DNA of 64,000 nt from contig OZ246975.1 in the NCBI GenBank assembly GCA_965232485.1, forward strand, positions 124,001 to 188,000, written 5' to 3'. Under the pieces are notes generated by a model. That model worked only from the letters and a program-made list of their open reading frames with translations, did no database searches and was not told the origin of the DNA. Source of the DNA: VXPQ01 sp965232485. GTDB lineage: Bacteria; Bacteroidota; Rhodothermia; Rhodothermales; VXPQ01. Below, piece by piece: positions 1-8,604 of the stretch (its first letter is position 1; every line of letters begins with the position of its first letter). The translations under genes were made by a program, and so were the position numbers.

Positions 1-1
1 G

Positions 2-616
2 CTGGTGATTCCGGTAATTGCTCAAGATACGGAGATAGAAAGTAAAAAAGAGCGTAGAATTCGAGGGGGCATGGGAACTTATTTTTCATTGATCAGAACG
101 ACATATAACACAACTGGATCGTCTGTTATAGAAAATCCTGAAGATGATATTATGCCGTTTCCCGCCATATTGTTTAGTATAAGATACAAGAAAAATATTG
201 AGGCTCTTATTGGTTGGAGAAGTGACAATAAAAATGAAGATATATTCAAATTTGCTCTACGTTATAATAAGTATGGCAATAAACATATATATATATTTGG
301 CGGCCCTGTACTTTGGAATTTTAATAAAAGTTATAATTTTGCCAAGATTGAATGTACTGAATATTCTGCAAATAATCATCCTTTTTCCTCTCGTAGTTGT
401 AAAGAAGAATCAGAAAGAGAAGTAGAAATTAAGACAGATCGTCCGGACGGTTCATCTATAACGCTTGGCATTATTTCTGGTATCGGCATAAAATATAAAT
501 TGGGCTTTCTTGCATTTTCCCATGAAATGGAATTGTTTTTCTCGCCTTGTCAATACCGAGACTTTATATGTTTTGGAGGCGATCTCAAGTTTCTGGGCGT
601 TCATTTCGAGTTATAG
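2..616 (+). CDS. Outer-membrane beta-barrel-like protein, 5' end cut off by window edge
   Basis: Open frame from base 2 to a TAG at 614-616; the true start lies left of the window. The first visible residues (LVIPVIAQDTE) look like the end of a signal peptide with cleavage after AQ. The remaining ~195 residues have alternating aromatic/polar stretches and glycines (for example ALRYNKYGNKHIYIFGG and GIGIKYKLGFLAF) as in small outer-membrane barrels, ending in a strand with terminal Phe-Glu-Leu. The sequence is markedly AT-rich and full of Lys, Ile, Asn and Tyr, unlike every other gene here, suggesting recent transfer. It converges on argH with a 24-bp gap. The barrel assignment is inferred from composition only; no family recognised. 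Confidence 0.55.
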   Translation: MVIPVIAQDTEIESKKERRIRGGMGTYFSLIRTTYNTTGSSVIENPEDDIMPFPAILFSIRYKKNIEALIGWRSDNKNEDIFKFALRYNKYGNKHIYIFGGPVLWNFNKSYNFAKIECTEYSANNHPFSSRSCKEESEREVEIKTDRPDGSSITLGIISGIGIKYKLGFLAFSHEMELFFSPCQYRDFICFGGDLKFLGVHFEL

Positions 617-640
617 CGCAACCAGGCAGGTACTGTCTCG

Positions 641-1984
641 CTATTCTGCTTCCCCCGTTTCCCCGAGCCCCCGAAAGGCTTCTTCAACGCGTTCGAGGAC
701 ATGATCCGGCCGGCACCGCCCCGGATATCCGTCTACCTGGTACGCGGTTAGCGCTTCTTCGGCGGAAGGCTTCCGGAGCGTTTCCAGTTCGGCCGCGGTT
801 CGCCGATACGCCTCCCGGAACGGCAAGCCTTCCTGCGTCAACTCGATGGCCTTCGCGGTAGCGAACATATCGGGCGATACCGCCTCGTCGAGGCGCGCCG
901 GGTCGAAGCGCATGTCTCGGAGCGTTACGATCATCGCGTCCGCCATGCTCGCCGTCGCATGCACGGCGCGCAGGACCGCTTCCTTCGTGAGTTGCAGGTC
1001 CCGGTGGTAGCCCGAAGGCAGGTTGGCGGGCAGGGAGGCCAGCAACTGCATTTCGGCGAGAATCCGGTGGTGCGCGGCCCGGACCAGTTCCGGCACGTCC
1101 GGATTCCGTTTTTGCGGCATGATGGAGCTTCCCGTGCCGTACGTCTCGGCGGGCTTCAGGAAACCGAATTCCGCCGTGTGGTACAGCACGAGGTCCGAAG
1201 CGAGGCGGTTGCACGTCGCCGCGATCTGCGCAAGCGCATGCGCTGCGTCCAGTTCCAGCTTTCCCCGAGACAACTGCACGGCGGTAACATGTTCCTGAAC
1301 CCCGTTGAAACCGAGTCGCCGGGCCATCTCCTTGCGGGGCAACGCCAGGCCGGGGACACCGTATCCCGCCGCCGATCCGAGGGGCGATACGTTGATCCGC
1401 CCGACGGTTTCTCCCAATCGCTCAATATCGACGGCGAACAGTTCGGCGTAGCCCATGGCCCACAAACCCACCGTGGAAGGCATGGCCCGCTGCATGTGCG
1501 TGTAGCCGGGCATGAGCCAGCGGTCGCCCTCCTTGCCCCAGGTGCACAGGATGCGCGTCATGTCGGCGGTTTGCCGCATGACGTCCGACAAGGCGTCCCG
1601 CAGATACAGCCGCAACGCGGCCAGCACCTGATCGTTGCGCGAGCGGCCTGCGTGGATTTTTTTACCCGTATCGCCGAGCGTCTCCGTCAGGCGATGCTCG
1701 ATCGCCGTGTGGGAATCCTCGTCTTCGGGGCGCACGGAAAGATCCTGCTCCGCCAGCGCATCCAGCGCCTGGGCGATCGCCTCGAATTCCGCCCGGGTCA
1801 GGATTCCGATTTCCGCCAGCCCCCAGGCGTGCGCCCGCGTAGCCCGTATGTCGTAGGGCAGGAGGAGCGTATCCCACCGATAGTCCTCGCCCACGGTGAA
1901 TCGCATCACCTTGTCCTCAAGCGTTTCGGAGGCGTCCGGTTTTTTCCAGAGCGGCGGGGGCGAGGGGCCGGTCATGCCAGTCAT
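641..1984 (-). CDS. argH: Argininosuccinate lyase
   Basis: Cleaves argininosuccinate to arginine and fumarate, last step of arginine synthesis. Fumarase/aspartase superfamily signature near the middle-to-end: GSSIMPQKRNPD; the N-terminal half carries HAGRSRNDQV, typical of ArgH, and the TAIEH segment. I chose the ATG at 1984 (MTGMTGPSPPPLW) because it lies 4 bp after the argE stop; a longer frame would run into argE. Length about 447 aa, normal for the family. Last gene of the minus-strand arginine block argG-C-D-F'-B-E-H, with tight spacing suggesting one transcript. Confidence 0.96.
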   Translation of the reverse strand: MTGMTGPSPPPLWKKPDASETLEDKVMRFTVGEDYRWDTLLLPYDIRATRAHAWGLAEIGILTRAEFEAIAQALDALAEQDLSVRPEDEDSHTAIEHRLTETLGDTGKKIHAGRSRNDQVLAALRLYLRDALSDVMRQTADMTRILCTWGKEGDRWLMPGYTHMQRAMPSTVGLWAMGYAELFAVDIERLGETVGRINVSPLGSAAGYGVPGLALPRKEMARRLGFNGVQEHVTAVQLSRGKLELDAAHALAQIAATCNRLASDLVLYHTAEFGFLKPAETYGTGSSIMPQKRNPDVPELVRAAHHRILAEMQLLASLPANLPSGYHRDLQLTKEAVLRAVHATASMADAMIVTLRDMRFDPARLDEAVSPDMFATAKAIELTQEGLPFREAYRRTAAELETLRKPSAEEALTAYQVDGYPGRCRPDHVLERVEEAFRGLGETGEAE

Positions 1985-1988
1985 GATT

Positions 1989-3050
1989 TTACCTGAAGTA
2001 CGCTTTGATAATGGAACGGTACGCATCCACGGCCCGCCGCGCTTCGGCGATCGGGATATGTTCTTCGGGGGTATGGGACAGCCGGCTTGAGCCCGGTCCT
2101 ATTTTAACGGTAGGGACATCGGCCAGAAATATCCAGTCCGACGCGGTAGGAGAGCCGAACGGTTCGGCGTCGGGAAGAGCGCGGAGGCAGGCCTGTACGA
2201 TTCGTTCGTTCGGGTTCGTCGCCACGGGCGCGATCCGTTCGCTATGTACGTGCGCCTCCGATTCCAGCGCATCCCGCATCCGATCGATCAGCTCCTGGTG
2301 CGTATAGGCAGGCGTCGAACGGATGTCGAGCGTGAACGTACAGCGGTCCGGCGCCACATTGCGGGCAGAGCCTCCCGTTACGGTGGTTACGGTCACGGTA
2401 GGGTATCCGAGGAAAGGATCCTTTCGCTCGAACGTCATTTCCGCGGTGCGCCGAATGTCGCGCGCCGCAATTTCAATGGCGTTTTCGCCAAGATGCGCCC
2501 GCGCGGCGTGGGCCGTTTTGCCCCGCGCTTCCATGCGCAGCGCCAGCAGACCCTTTTGGGCGATGCACGGCGCGAGGTCCGTGGGTTCGCCCACGAGCGC
2601 CGCCGTGATCGGGGGCAAATGCGGACGCAACGCCTGAAGGCCGTTGTATTCGCCCCCCGTTTCCTCACAGGCGGTCAGGGCCACGATGATGCGCCCGGAA
2701 GGCCGGAAGCCCTCGGCGGCCAGCGAAAGCAGCGCGGTGGTCATGGCCGCGACGGACGCCTTCGCGTCCACGCTTCCGCGTCCGTACAGGCAGCCGTTCG
2801 CCTCGCTGGCGTCGAATGCGCCGCGCGGGTGACGCTCCGACGGGGGCACGGTGTCGAGATGCGTGTTCAGCAGCAATACGTCGTCGCCTTCGCCCAGGCC
2901 GAAGAACACATTGTCGTCTAGGCGGCCCGCCTCGATCCCGCGCTGCGCCACATATCGCTCCATGAATCCGGCGATGGCTTGTTCCTCGCCGCTCAGGGAG
3001 GGGATGCGCACCAGTGCTTTCAAAAGCGCTATGACGTCTTCATGCGGCAT
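1989..3050 (-). CDS. argE: M20-family deacetylase, probable N-acetylornithine/N-acetylcitrulline deacetylase
   Basis: Zinc-dependent M20 amidohydrolase of 353 aa. Visible motifs in order: NTHLDTVPP (metal His and catalytic Asp), GRGSVDAKAS (bridging Asp), CEETGG (general-base Glu plus metal Glu), a dimerisation-domain HAARAH stretch, and the metal-binding HTPEEHI near the C-terminus. In an operon with an acetylornithine-type carbamoyltransferase it most plausibly removes acetyl from N-acetylcitrulline, as in Xanthomonas; this is inference from context. Placed 34 bp after argB and 4 bp before argH. Confidence 0.9.
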   Translation of the reverse strand: MPHEDVIALLKALVRIPSLSGEEQAIAGFMERYVAQRGIEAGRLDDNVFFGLGEGDDVLLLNTHLDTVPPSERHPRGAFDASEANGCLYGRGSVDAKASVAAMTTALLSLAAEGFRPSGRIIVALTACEETGGEYNGLQALRPHLPPITAALVGEPTDLAPCIAQKGLLALRMEARGKTAHAARAHLGENAIEIAARDIRRTAEMTFERKDPFLGYPTVTVTTVTGGSARNVAPDRCTFTLDIRSTPAYTHQELIDRMRDALESEAHVHSERIAPVATNPNERIVQACLRALPDAEPFGSPTASDWIFLADVPTVKIGPGSSRLSHTPEEHIPIAEARRAVDAYRSIIKAYFR

Positions 3051-3084
3051 GATGGCCAGGCAGGATGTTCATAGTCCATGATAG

Positions 3085-3873
3085 TCAATGTACGATCCGC
3101 GTACCCGTCGAGGGGTTCTGGATCCCTTTGGGGGACACGATGAATACCCGGGGAATCCCGGCTTCCAGCGCGGCGAATCCCACATCGATTTTTACGCGCA
3201 TGCCGTCCGTGATCCATCCTTCCCGTATGCCGCGGGCATGTTGTTCGGCGTCGCAGGAGGGCAACAGGGAATCCGGGTTGTTCGCGTCGCGGCGAATGCC
3301 GCCGACTTCCGTGACCAACAGGTATTCGTCCGCCCGCAAAGCTTCTGCAAGGGCGCGCGAAAAGGTGTCCGCATTCACGTTATACAATTGCCCTGCCCGG
3401 TCCACGCCGATCGGGGCCACGACGGGAACATACCCCCGATCCAGCAGGAGATCAAGCAAGTCCGTATCGACCGATTCGATATCGCCGACCCAGCCGAAGT
3501 CGATCGTTTCTCCATCCACATTCCAGGGAGGCCGTTTCGTGACGTACGCCGTCGGGCCGTCGGCGCCGGACAGCCCCACGGCCCGTACGCCGCGCCGGGC
3601 CGCATGGGCCGCAAGCCGCCCGTTCAGTTCGCCGCGCAGGGTCCATTGCACGATGCGCAGGTCGATGTCCGTAGTGACCCGTCGGCCATGCACCATGCGC
3701 GGGGCATGGCCGAGCCGTTCGGCGACTTCGGTGGCCCGGGCGCCCCCGCCATGCGCGACCACGACGCGTTCGCCGTCGGTCCGCTCGGCCACGGCGGTCC
3801 AAAGCGCATCAAGGGACGCCGCGCGCGCGACGGAGGCGCCTCCCGTCTTGATCACCGTCGTCCTGGTCGTCAT
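3085..3873 (-). CDS. argB: Acetylglutamate kinase
   Basis: Phosphorylates N-acetylglutamate, second step of arginine synthesis. Amino acid kinase fold: near the N-terminus VIKTGGASV (phosphate loop), AHGGG at about residue 40, and NVNADTFSRALAEAL with VTEVGGI in the nucleotide-binding half. 262 aa, normal length. The ATG at 3873 (MTTRTTVIKTGG) lies 4 bp after the carbamoyltransferase stop; the frame stays open further upstream but only as a shadow of that gene. The kinase is close to LysW-pathway LysZ in sequence space, but no lysW is present, supporting the arginine role. Confidence 0.9.
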   Translation of the reverse strand: MTTRTTVIKTGGASVARAASLDALWTAVAERTDGERVVVAHGGGARATEVAERLGHAPRMVHGRRVTTDIDLRIVQWTLRGELNGRLAAHAARRGVRAVGLSGADGPTAYVTKRPPWNVDGETIDFGWVGDIESVDTDLLDLLLDRGYVPVVAPIGVDRAGQLYNVNADTFSRALAEALRADEYLLVTEVGGIRRDANNPDSLLPSCDAEQHARGIREGWITDGMRVKIDVGFAALEAGIPRVFIVSPKGIQNPSTGTRIVH

Positions 3874-3877
3874 TTTG

Positions 3878-4870
3878 TCAGAGCCCCCAGGCATACTCAA
3901 GGATCGCTTTTTGCGCGTGCAAGCGAAATTCGGCTTGTTCGAGGTGGATGGCCTGCGGCCCGTCCAGCACATCGTCTTCCACAACCACATTGCGCCGCAC
4001 GGGCAAGCAATGCATGAAGCGGGCTTCGCGCGTTTTCTGCATCCATTCCGTCGTGACGCACCAGTCCCGCAGGCTTTCCCGCTGCGCTGCCTCGCGTTCG
4101 GGATCGGAATAGACCATCTGCCCGCTCCATGCCTTCGCGTACACGATGTCCGCCCCGTCGAAGGCTTGTTCGCGGTTATCCGTTTCCTCGACGCGCGCGC
4201 TATAGGTGCGCGCCTTTTCCATAATTCCGTAATCCAGCGCGTACTCGTCGGGCCGCGCGACAGTGACATGCATGCCGGACCGGGCCGCCATCAGTACGGC
4301 GGAATTGGGGACGGCCATGGGGAGGGCTTTGGGATGATGCGTCCACGCGAGCACGAATTTCTTGCCGCGCGGATCGCCCAGCTGCCGTCGAATGACCGCC
4401 GCGTCGGCCAGCGCCTGGCAGGGATGGTAGAAGGCGGATTCGAGGTTCACGATCGGTACGGAGGACGCCGCCGCGATGGTGCGGATAAGCCGTTCGTCCC
4501 GATCCTTGTTGTAACTCTTGAGCGAGGCGAAAAGCCGCACGCCCAGCGCATCGTAATATCTTGACAAGACCCCGATGGCTTCCCGGATATGCTCCGCCTC
4601 TGCGCCATCCATGACGCCGCCCTCCTTGAAGGCGAACCGCCAGGCGTCTTGCCCCGGGCTGAGCACGGTCGAGTACGCGCCGAGCTGCGCCGCCGCCAGC
4701 TCCATGGACGTTCGCGTGCGAAGCGAAGGATTGAAAAACATGAGCCCGATGCTGCGGCCCCGCGCAGCGTCGGTCCATACCCCGGCGTTTTCGCGATAAT
4801 GCAAGGTTCGCTCCACCGCCGCATTCCATACTGCGCGGCTGAGCGATTGCCAGTCGATCAGGTGTCTCAT
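3878..4870 (-). CDS. argF': N-acetylornithine (or N-succinylornithine) carbamoyltransferase
   Basis: Transfers carbamoyl to an N-acylated ornithine, the variant found in Xanthomonas (AOTCase) and Bacteroides (SOTCase) instead of ArgF. 330 aa. Carbamoyl-phosphate loop FFNPSLRTRTSME near residue 50; GGVMDG..EHI in the acyl-specificity loop; HPCQALAD; WTHHPKALPMAVPNSA; HCLPVRRNV; and a C-terminal RLHAQKAI that matches the AOTCase lysine segment better than the SOTCase C-terminus. The residue just before EHI, Glu in Xanthomonas AOTCase and Pro in Bacteroides SOTCase, is Ala here (alignment from memory), so the acyl group is uncertain. Start chosen at MRHLIDWQSL, 8 bp after the argD stop. Confidence 0.88.
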   Translation of the reverse strand: MRHLIDWQSLSRAVWNAAVERTLHYRENAGVWTDAARGRSIGLMFFNPSLRTRTSMELAAAQLGAYSTVLSPGQDAWRFAFKEGGVMDGAEAEHIREAIGVLSRYYDALGVRLFASLKSYNKDRDERLIRTIAAASSVPIVNLESAFYHPCQALADAAVIRRQLGDPRGKKFVLAWTHHPKALPMAVPNSAVLMAARSGMHVTVARPDEYALDYGIMEKARTYSARVEETDNREQAFDGADIVYAKAWSGQMVYSDPEREAAQRESLRDWCVTTEWMQKTREARFMHCLPVRRNVVVEDDVLDGPQAIHLEQAEFRLHAQKAILEYAWGL

Positions 4871-4878
4871 AGTGATAT

Positions 4879-6045
4879 TTATCCGTGCAAAGCCGACGAA
4901 AGCGCTTCGCAAAACATGTCCAGCGCGTCGAAAGGGGTGTTGATCGGGGGCGTCAGTCGGATCACGTTCGGGTCGTCCGCGCCGCCTGTAATGACGCCCT
5001 GCTCCAGCAGCGCCGCGCGAACCGGCGCGGAAGGCCGATTCAGGACGACGCCGATGAGCCCGCCGCGCCCGCGCACCGTACAATCCAGCGCCGCCAGACC
5101 ATGCTGCACATGCTCGAACAGGCGGGATGCGCGCGGCATGAGATTTTCTTCCGCGAGGGTTTGCAGCGTCGCTTCCACGGCGGCCATGGCGATCATGCCG
5201 CCGCCGAACGTCGTCCCCTGATCCCCGGGATTCACCGCGGCGGCCAGCTCGTCGGACAAGAGCACGGCCCCTGTCGGCACGCCTGCCCCGAGGCTTTTCG
5301 CCAGCGAAATGCAATCCGGACGCATTCCGTAGCGCTCGCTGACGGAGAATGCGCCCGTACGTCCCACCCCGGTCTGTATCTCGTCAAAAAGCAGCAGGGC
5401 GCCATGTCGGTCGCAGAGTGCGCGCAATGCCCGGTAGTACGCCGGATCCGCTTCGATTACGCCGGCCATGCTCTGAATCGGTTCGAGGAGTACCGCCGCA
5501 ATGTCGTTGTACTCGGCAAAGGCTGCTTCTGCCGCTGCGGCGTCCCCGAACGGAACGAAGGAAGCAGGGGCCAGCGCCTGCCGATACGGCGCCCGATAGG
5601 CTTCTCGCCAGGTGACGGCCAGACAGCCGAGCGTGCGCCCGTGAAAGCCGCCTTCCATGGCGAGAATGCGGGATCGTCCGGTCTGCTTGCGCGCCAGTTT
5701 GAGCGCCGTTTCGTTGGCCTCGGCGCCCGAATTGCAAAAGAATATATGCCGGAGTCCTTCCGGCGCAAGTTTTCCGAGGCGCTCCAGCGCGCGGGCCCGC
5801 GTATCGCTGTAGACGGCATTCGAATAAAAAAGGAGTTGTCCGGCTTGCTTCCGGATCGCCTCGACCACGCGGGGCGGACTATGCCCGAGGAGCGCCACGC
5901 AGTGTCCGCCGTACAGGTCCAGATATTTGCGCCCCTCAAGGTCCCATACGTAGCTTCCTTCGCCTCGCGCAAGCGCGAGGGGCATGCGGGAGTACGTGGG
6001 AATCTGGTAAAGATCTTCGAGTGCGATAACGTCTTGTGTCGTCAT
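4879..6045 (-). CDS. argD: Acetylornithine aminotransferase
   Basis: PLP-dependent class III aminotransferase converting N-acetylglutamate semialdehyde to N-acetylornithine. 388 aa. Motifs: FCNSGAEANETALKLAR around residue 95, GGFHGRT, LLFDEIQTGVGRTG (Asp binding the pyridine nitrogen), and SLAKSLGAGVPTGA carrying the Schiff-base lysine; GTTFGGG downstream binds the cofactor phosphate. The ATG at 6045 (MTTQDVIALED) follows argC by 10 bp. Succinylated substrates would be handled equally well, so the family does not decide the acetyl/succinyl question raised for argF'. Confidence 0.93.
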   Translation of the reverse strand: MTTQDVIALEDLYQIPTYSRMPLALARGEGSYVWDLEGRKYLDLYGGHCVALLGHSPPRVVEAIRKQAGQLLFYSNAVYSDTRARALERLGKLAPEGLRHIFFCNSGAEANETALKLARKQTGRSRILAMEGGFHGRTLGCLAVTWREAYRAPYRQALAPASFVPFGDAAAAEAAFAEYNDIAAVLLEPIQSMAGVIEADPAYYRALRALCDRHGALLLFDEIQTGVGRTGAFSVSERYGMRPDCISLAKSLGAGVPTGAVLLSDELAAAVNPGDQGTTFGGGMIAMAAVEATLQTLAEENLMPRASRLFEHVQHGLAALDCTVRGRGGLIGVVLNRPSAPVRAALLEQGVITGGADDPNVIRLTPPINTPFDALDMFCEALSSALHG

Positions 6046-6055
6046 GGTCCGTTCG

Positions 6056-7084
6056 TCAGGATGCTTGCGGGGCGGGCAAAAGGCCCGTCGCCGCCGGCAA
6101 TCCAAGCAACAGGTTGAGGTTCTGGATGGCTTGTCCGGCAGCGCCCTTGATCAGATTATCTTCCGCAAAACCGACCAGCAGCCGCCCGTCCCGCACCATC
6201 CACCCGATGTCGCAGAACGGCGAATGTACGGAAAACCGGAGTTCCGGGAGCGCATCCGGGTAAAGCCGGACGAGCGGGCAGTCCGCATAGGCTTCTGTGT
6301 ACCATCCGTCTACGTCGGAGGCGGCGGCGTCCGGCGGCAGCGGGACGTCCGCCACGCCCCAGACGCCCCGGCTCCAGGGACCGGAAACGGGCACGAAGCG
6401 AACGGTTGCGCGAGGCCCCAAAACCTGCTGTATTTCGGGGAGATGCTGATGACGCAGCGCCTTGTAGGCCCGCGCATTCCCGTCCCGGGTTGGAAAATGC
6501 GTAGTCGCCTTCGGGCGCGCGCCCGAACCCGAAGCGCCGGTCCAGGCGGTCACAAAGGCGTCCATCCGGTCCATATGCTGCGCCGCCGGCCACAGCGCCA
6601 GGCTGACGCCGGTGGCGAAACACCCCGGATTCGCAATATGCTTTGTTTCGGGGGGATACGGGACGCAAATTTCCGGGAGGCCATAAACGAAGGACGCCAG
6701 CAAGTCGGGCGCCGGATGTTCGAAATCGTACCATGTTTCGTACAGGTCGGCCTGGTCCAGACGAAAATCCGCGCTCAGGTCGATAAGTATGCCGTCGAAG
6801 CCGTCCGCGAGCAGGGCGGCGGCGAGAGGGGCGCTTCGGCCATGTTCCGCCGCAATGAAGATAATGTCCGCCTCCGCGGGATCGAACGCGTCCGGATCGC
6901 TGAAAACGAGGTCCAGTTGGCCTCGCAGGTTCGGGTGGGCGCGCCACGCCGGTTGCCCGGCGTACGACCGGCTGGTCACTGCATGCAGTCGCGCGACGGG
7001 ATGGGCAAGAAGCAGGCGGATCAATTCGCCGCCCGTATATCCTGCGCCGTGCAGCAATGCTATCCGGTGGTGACGACTATTCAT
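6056..7084 (-). CDS. argC: N-acetyl-gamma-glutamyl-phosphate reductase
   Basis: NADPH-dependent reduction of acetylglutamyl phosphate to the semialdehyde. 342 aa, type-1 ArgC. Rossmann start HGAGYTGGELIRLL at residues 11-25; catalytic cysteine in IANPGCFATG near residue 150; conserved GASGSG and VPVSGPWSRG stretches. ATG at 7084 is clear. Sits 30 bp downstream of argG and 10 bp upstream of argD, in pathway-coherent order. Confidence 0.95.
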   Translation of the reverse strand: MNSRHHRIALLHGAGYTGGELIRLLLAHPVARLHAVTSRSYAGQPAWRAHPNLRGQLDLVFSDPDAFDPAEADIIFIAAEHGRSAPLAAALLADGFDGILIDLSADFRLDQADLYETWYDFEHPAPDLLASFVYGLPEICVPYPPETKHIANPGCFATGVSLALWPAAQHMDRMDAFVTAWTGASGSGARPKATTHFPTRDGNARAYKALRHQHLPEIQQVLGPRATVRFVPVSGPWSRGVWGVADVPLPPDAAASDVDGWYTEAYADCPLVRLYPDALPELRFSVHSPFCDIGWMVRDGRLLVGFAEDNLIKGAAGQAIQNLNLLLGLPAATGLLPAPQAS

Positions 7085-7114
7085 GGCAGCAGGCGAATGT
7101 TAATCAGAGTATTC

Positions 7115-8347
7115 TCAATCGGAAGATTTCTTCGTCGCGGTTTCCGCTTGCCGCTGCGCTCGCCGCGCCCGATGCGCCAATAGCGCCTGCACGCCGTAAA
7201 TCTGCGTAAATCCTTCGGCGTCCCGTCCATCCCACAGGGCGTTCGTTTCGCCGTAGACCGCCACGCCCGGATCGAACATCGAATACGGACTGTCGCATCC
7301 CGATATTTCGACGCATCCCTGTCGCGCCTTGACCCGCACCGTACCGGTGACCACCTCCTGCGACGAATCAATGAGGGCCTCGATATCCCGCATGACCGGA
7401 TCGAAATAGTGTCCTTCGTGCAACATCTGCCCATAATAATCCGCCAGATGGTCCTTCTGGAACCGCTGGCGGCTCGTCAGCACGATCTTTTCCAGTTCCC
7501 GGTGCGCAGGGAGCAGGATAGCCGGCGCGGGGGCCTCGAACGCCACGCGCCCCTTGACGCCGAGGATCGTGTCGCCCACATGCATGCCCCGGCCCACGCC
7601 GTGCGCCGCTCCCTCGGCATTGAGCGTTTCGATGAGGGCGACCGGGTCCAGGGCCGATCCGTTCAGCGAGACGGGCAGGCCCGACTCGAAACCAAGGGTC
7701 CATTCCTGTCCTTCTTCGGGCGCCCGCGAAGGCGCTGCCGTGTCCGCCCAGCCGGCTTCGGGCAGCGGGTCGGCGGGGGTAAGCGTTTCGCCTCCCCCGA
7801 TCGTCGTGCCCCAGAGGCCCCGGTTGATGGACCACACCGTGGTTTTGCGGGGCACGTCAAAGCCGCGTTCCTGCAAAAAAGCGGTTGTTTTCTCGCGGCT
7901 CAGCCCAAGGGACCGGATGGGGGTCAAAATATCCAGATCGTCCGCCAGCAGGCGTACGGCGACGTCGAAGCGAACCTGATCGTTTCCTGCGCCGGTAGAT
8001 CCATGGGCAATGGCCCGCGCGCCCGTTTCCCGCGCCGCCTGCACCACCATGCGGGCCTGCGTTACGCGCTCCGGTCCCACGCACAACGGATATACGCCGC
8101 CTCGCAGCACATTTCCCTTGATCAGGTAGCTCAAGTGATCGTCGAAGAGGGCTTTCCGGGCGTCTACGAGGATGTGTCGCGCAGCGCCCAGCGCCCGGGC
8201 GCGCGCCTCGACGGCGGGCGCTTCTTCTTCGGAAAGCCCCCCGGTATTGACCGTAACCGTATAGACCGGTTCGCCAAAGGTTTCGGCGAGATACGGCACG
8301 CAAAAAGACGTATCGAGGCCGCCGCTGAAAGCAAGTGCTATGGCCAT
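7115..8347 (-). CDS. argG: Argininosuccinate synthase
   Basis: Joins citrulline and aspartate with ATP. N-terminal PP-loop IALAFSGGLDTSFC at residues 3-16; GSTGAGNDQVRFD around residue 110; TVWSINRGLWG in the synthetase domain. I place the start at ATG 8347 (MAIALAFSGG), which gives 410 aa and leaves only one residue before the ATP-binding strand; the frame is open further upstream through the leader region but that part has no family similarity. First gene of the arginine block. The 257 bp between it and folD hold a terminator hairpin and a possible leader peptide described separately. Confidence 0.95.
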   Translation of the reverse strand: MAIALAFSGGLDTSFCVPYLAETFGEPVYTVTVNTGGLSEEEAPAVEARARALGAARHILVDARKALFDDHLSYLIKGNVLRGGVYPLCVGPERVTQARMVVQAARETGARAIAHGSTGAGNDQVRFDVAVRLLADDLDILTPIRSLGLSREKTTAFLQERGFDVPRKTTVWSINRGLWGTTIGGGETLTPADPLPEAGWADTAAPSRAPEEGQEWTLGFESGLPVSLNGSALDPVALIETLNAEGAAHGVGRGMHVGDTILGVKGRVAFEAPAPAILLPAHRELEKIVLTSRQRFQKDHLADYYGQMLHEGHYFDPVMRDIEALIDSSQEVVTGTVRVKARQGCVEISGCDSPYSMFDPGVAVYGETNALWDGRDAEGFTQIYGVQALLAHRARRAQRQAETATKKSSD

Positions 8348-8413
8348 TTTTCTAATGCGGGAAAAAGAAAAAAGAGGGTCCGGTCGTATGGATGCAGGAA
8401 GGCGCGCGCGGTA

Positions 8414-8449
8414 CAAAAAAAGCGCTGACCCGGGTGAATCAGCGCTGTA
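8414..8449 (-). terminator. Rho-independent terminator in the argG leader (possible attenuator)
   Basis: Read on the minus strand: AGCGCTGA, a ten-base loop, TCAGCGCT, then seven or more T residues. The 8-bp stem is perfect and followed by a U-tract, so this is a standard intrinsic terminator. It lies about 70 bp upstream of the argG start, between folD and argG. It could simply end folD, but a third copy of the self-complementary AGCGCT core at 8493-8498 could pair with its upstream arm, which is the geometry of an attenuator. Confidence 0.75.
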
Positions 8450-8483
8450 CGAGCAATTTGGCCAGGGCAATGCCTGCAGGACG

Positions 8484-8582
8484 TCATGGCGAAGCGCTTC
8501 TCCACGTATAAAGAACGTCTCCTCGTCGCAGGCGCAACGGGGGGACGGCGAAACGGCTTCTATTTGCGCGGAATGCATGCAT
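8484..8582 (-). CDS. Possible Arg-rich leader peptide of the arginine operon
   Basis: A 32-codon frame with ATG at 8582 and TGA at 8484-8486, starting about 22 bp after folD ends. It encodes seven arginines, including LRLRR with CGC-CTG-CGA-CGA and an AGA near the end. The last codons (AGA AGC GCT TCG) contain an AGCGCT segment that could pair with the following terminator's upstream arm. No good Shine-Dalgarno is visible, which is usual in this group. Arg is a common chance residue in GC-rich DNA, so this call is speculative. Confidence 0.3.
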   Translation of the reverse strand: MHAFRANRSRFAVPPLRLRRGDVLYTWRSASP

Positions 8583-8604
8583 GGGGTTCGTCAAACGCTG
8601 CTAT

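Noticed and set aside
959..1996. A ~345-codon plus-strand frame opposite argH
   Set aside because: Mirror frame of argH in GC-rich DNA; no motifs.
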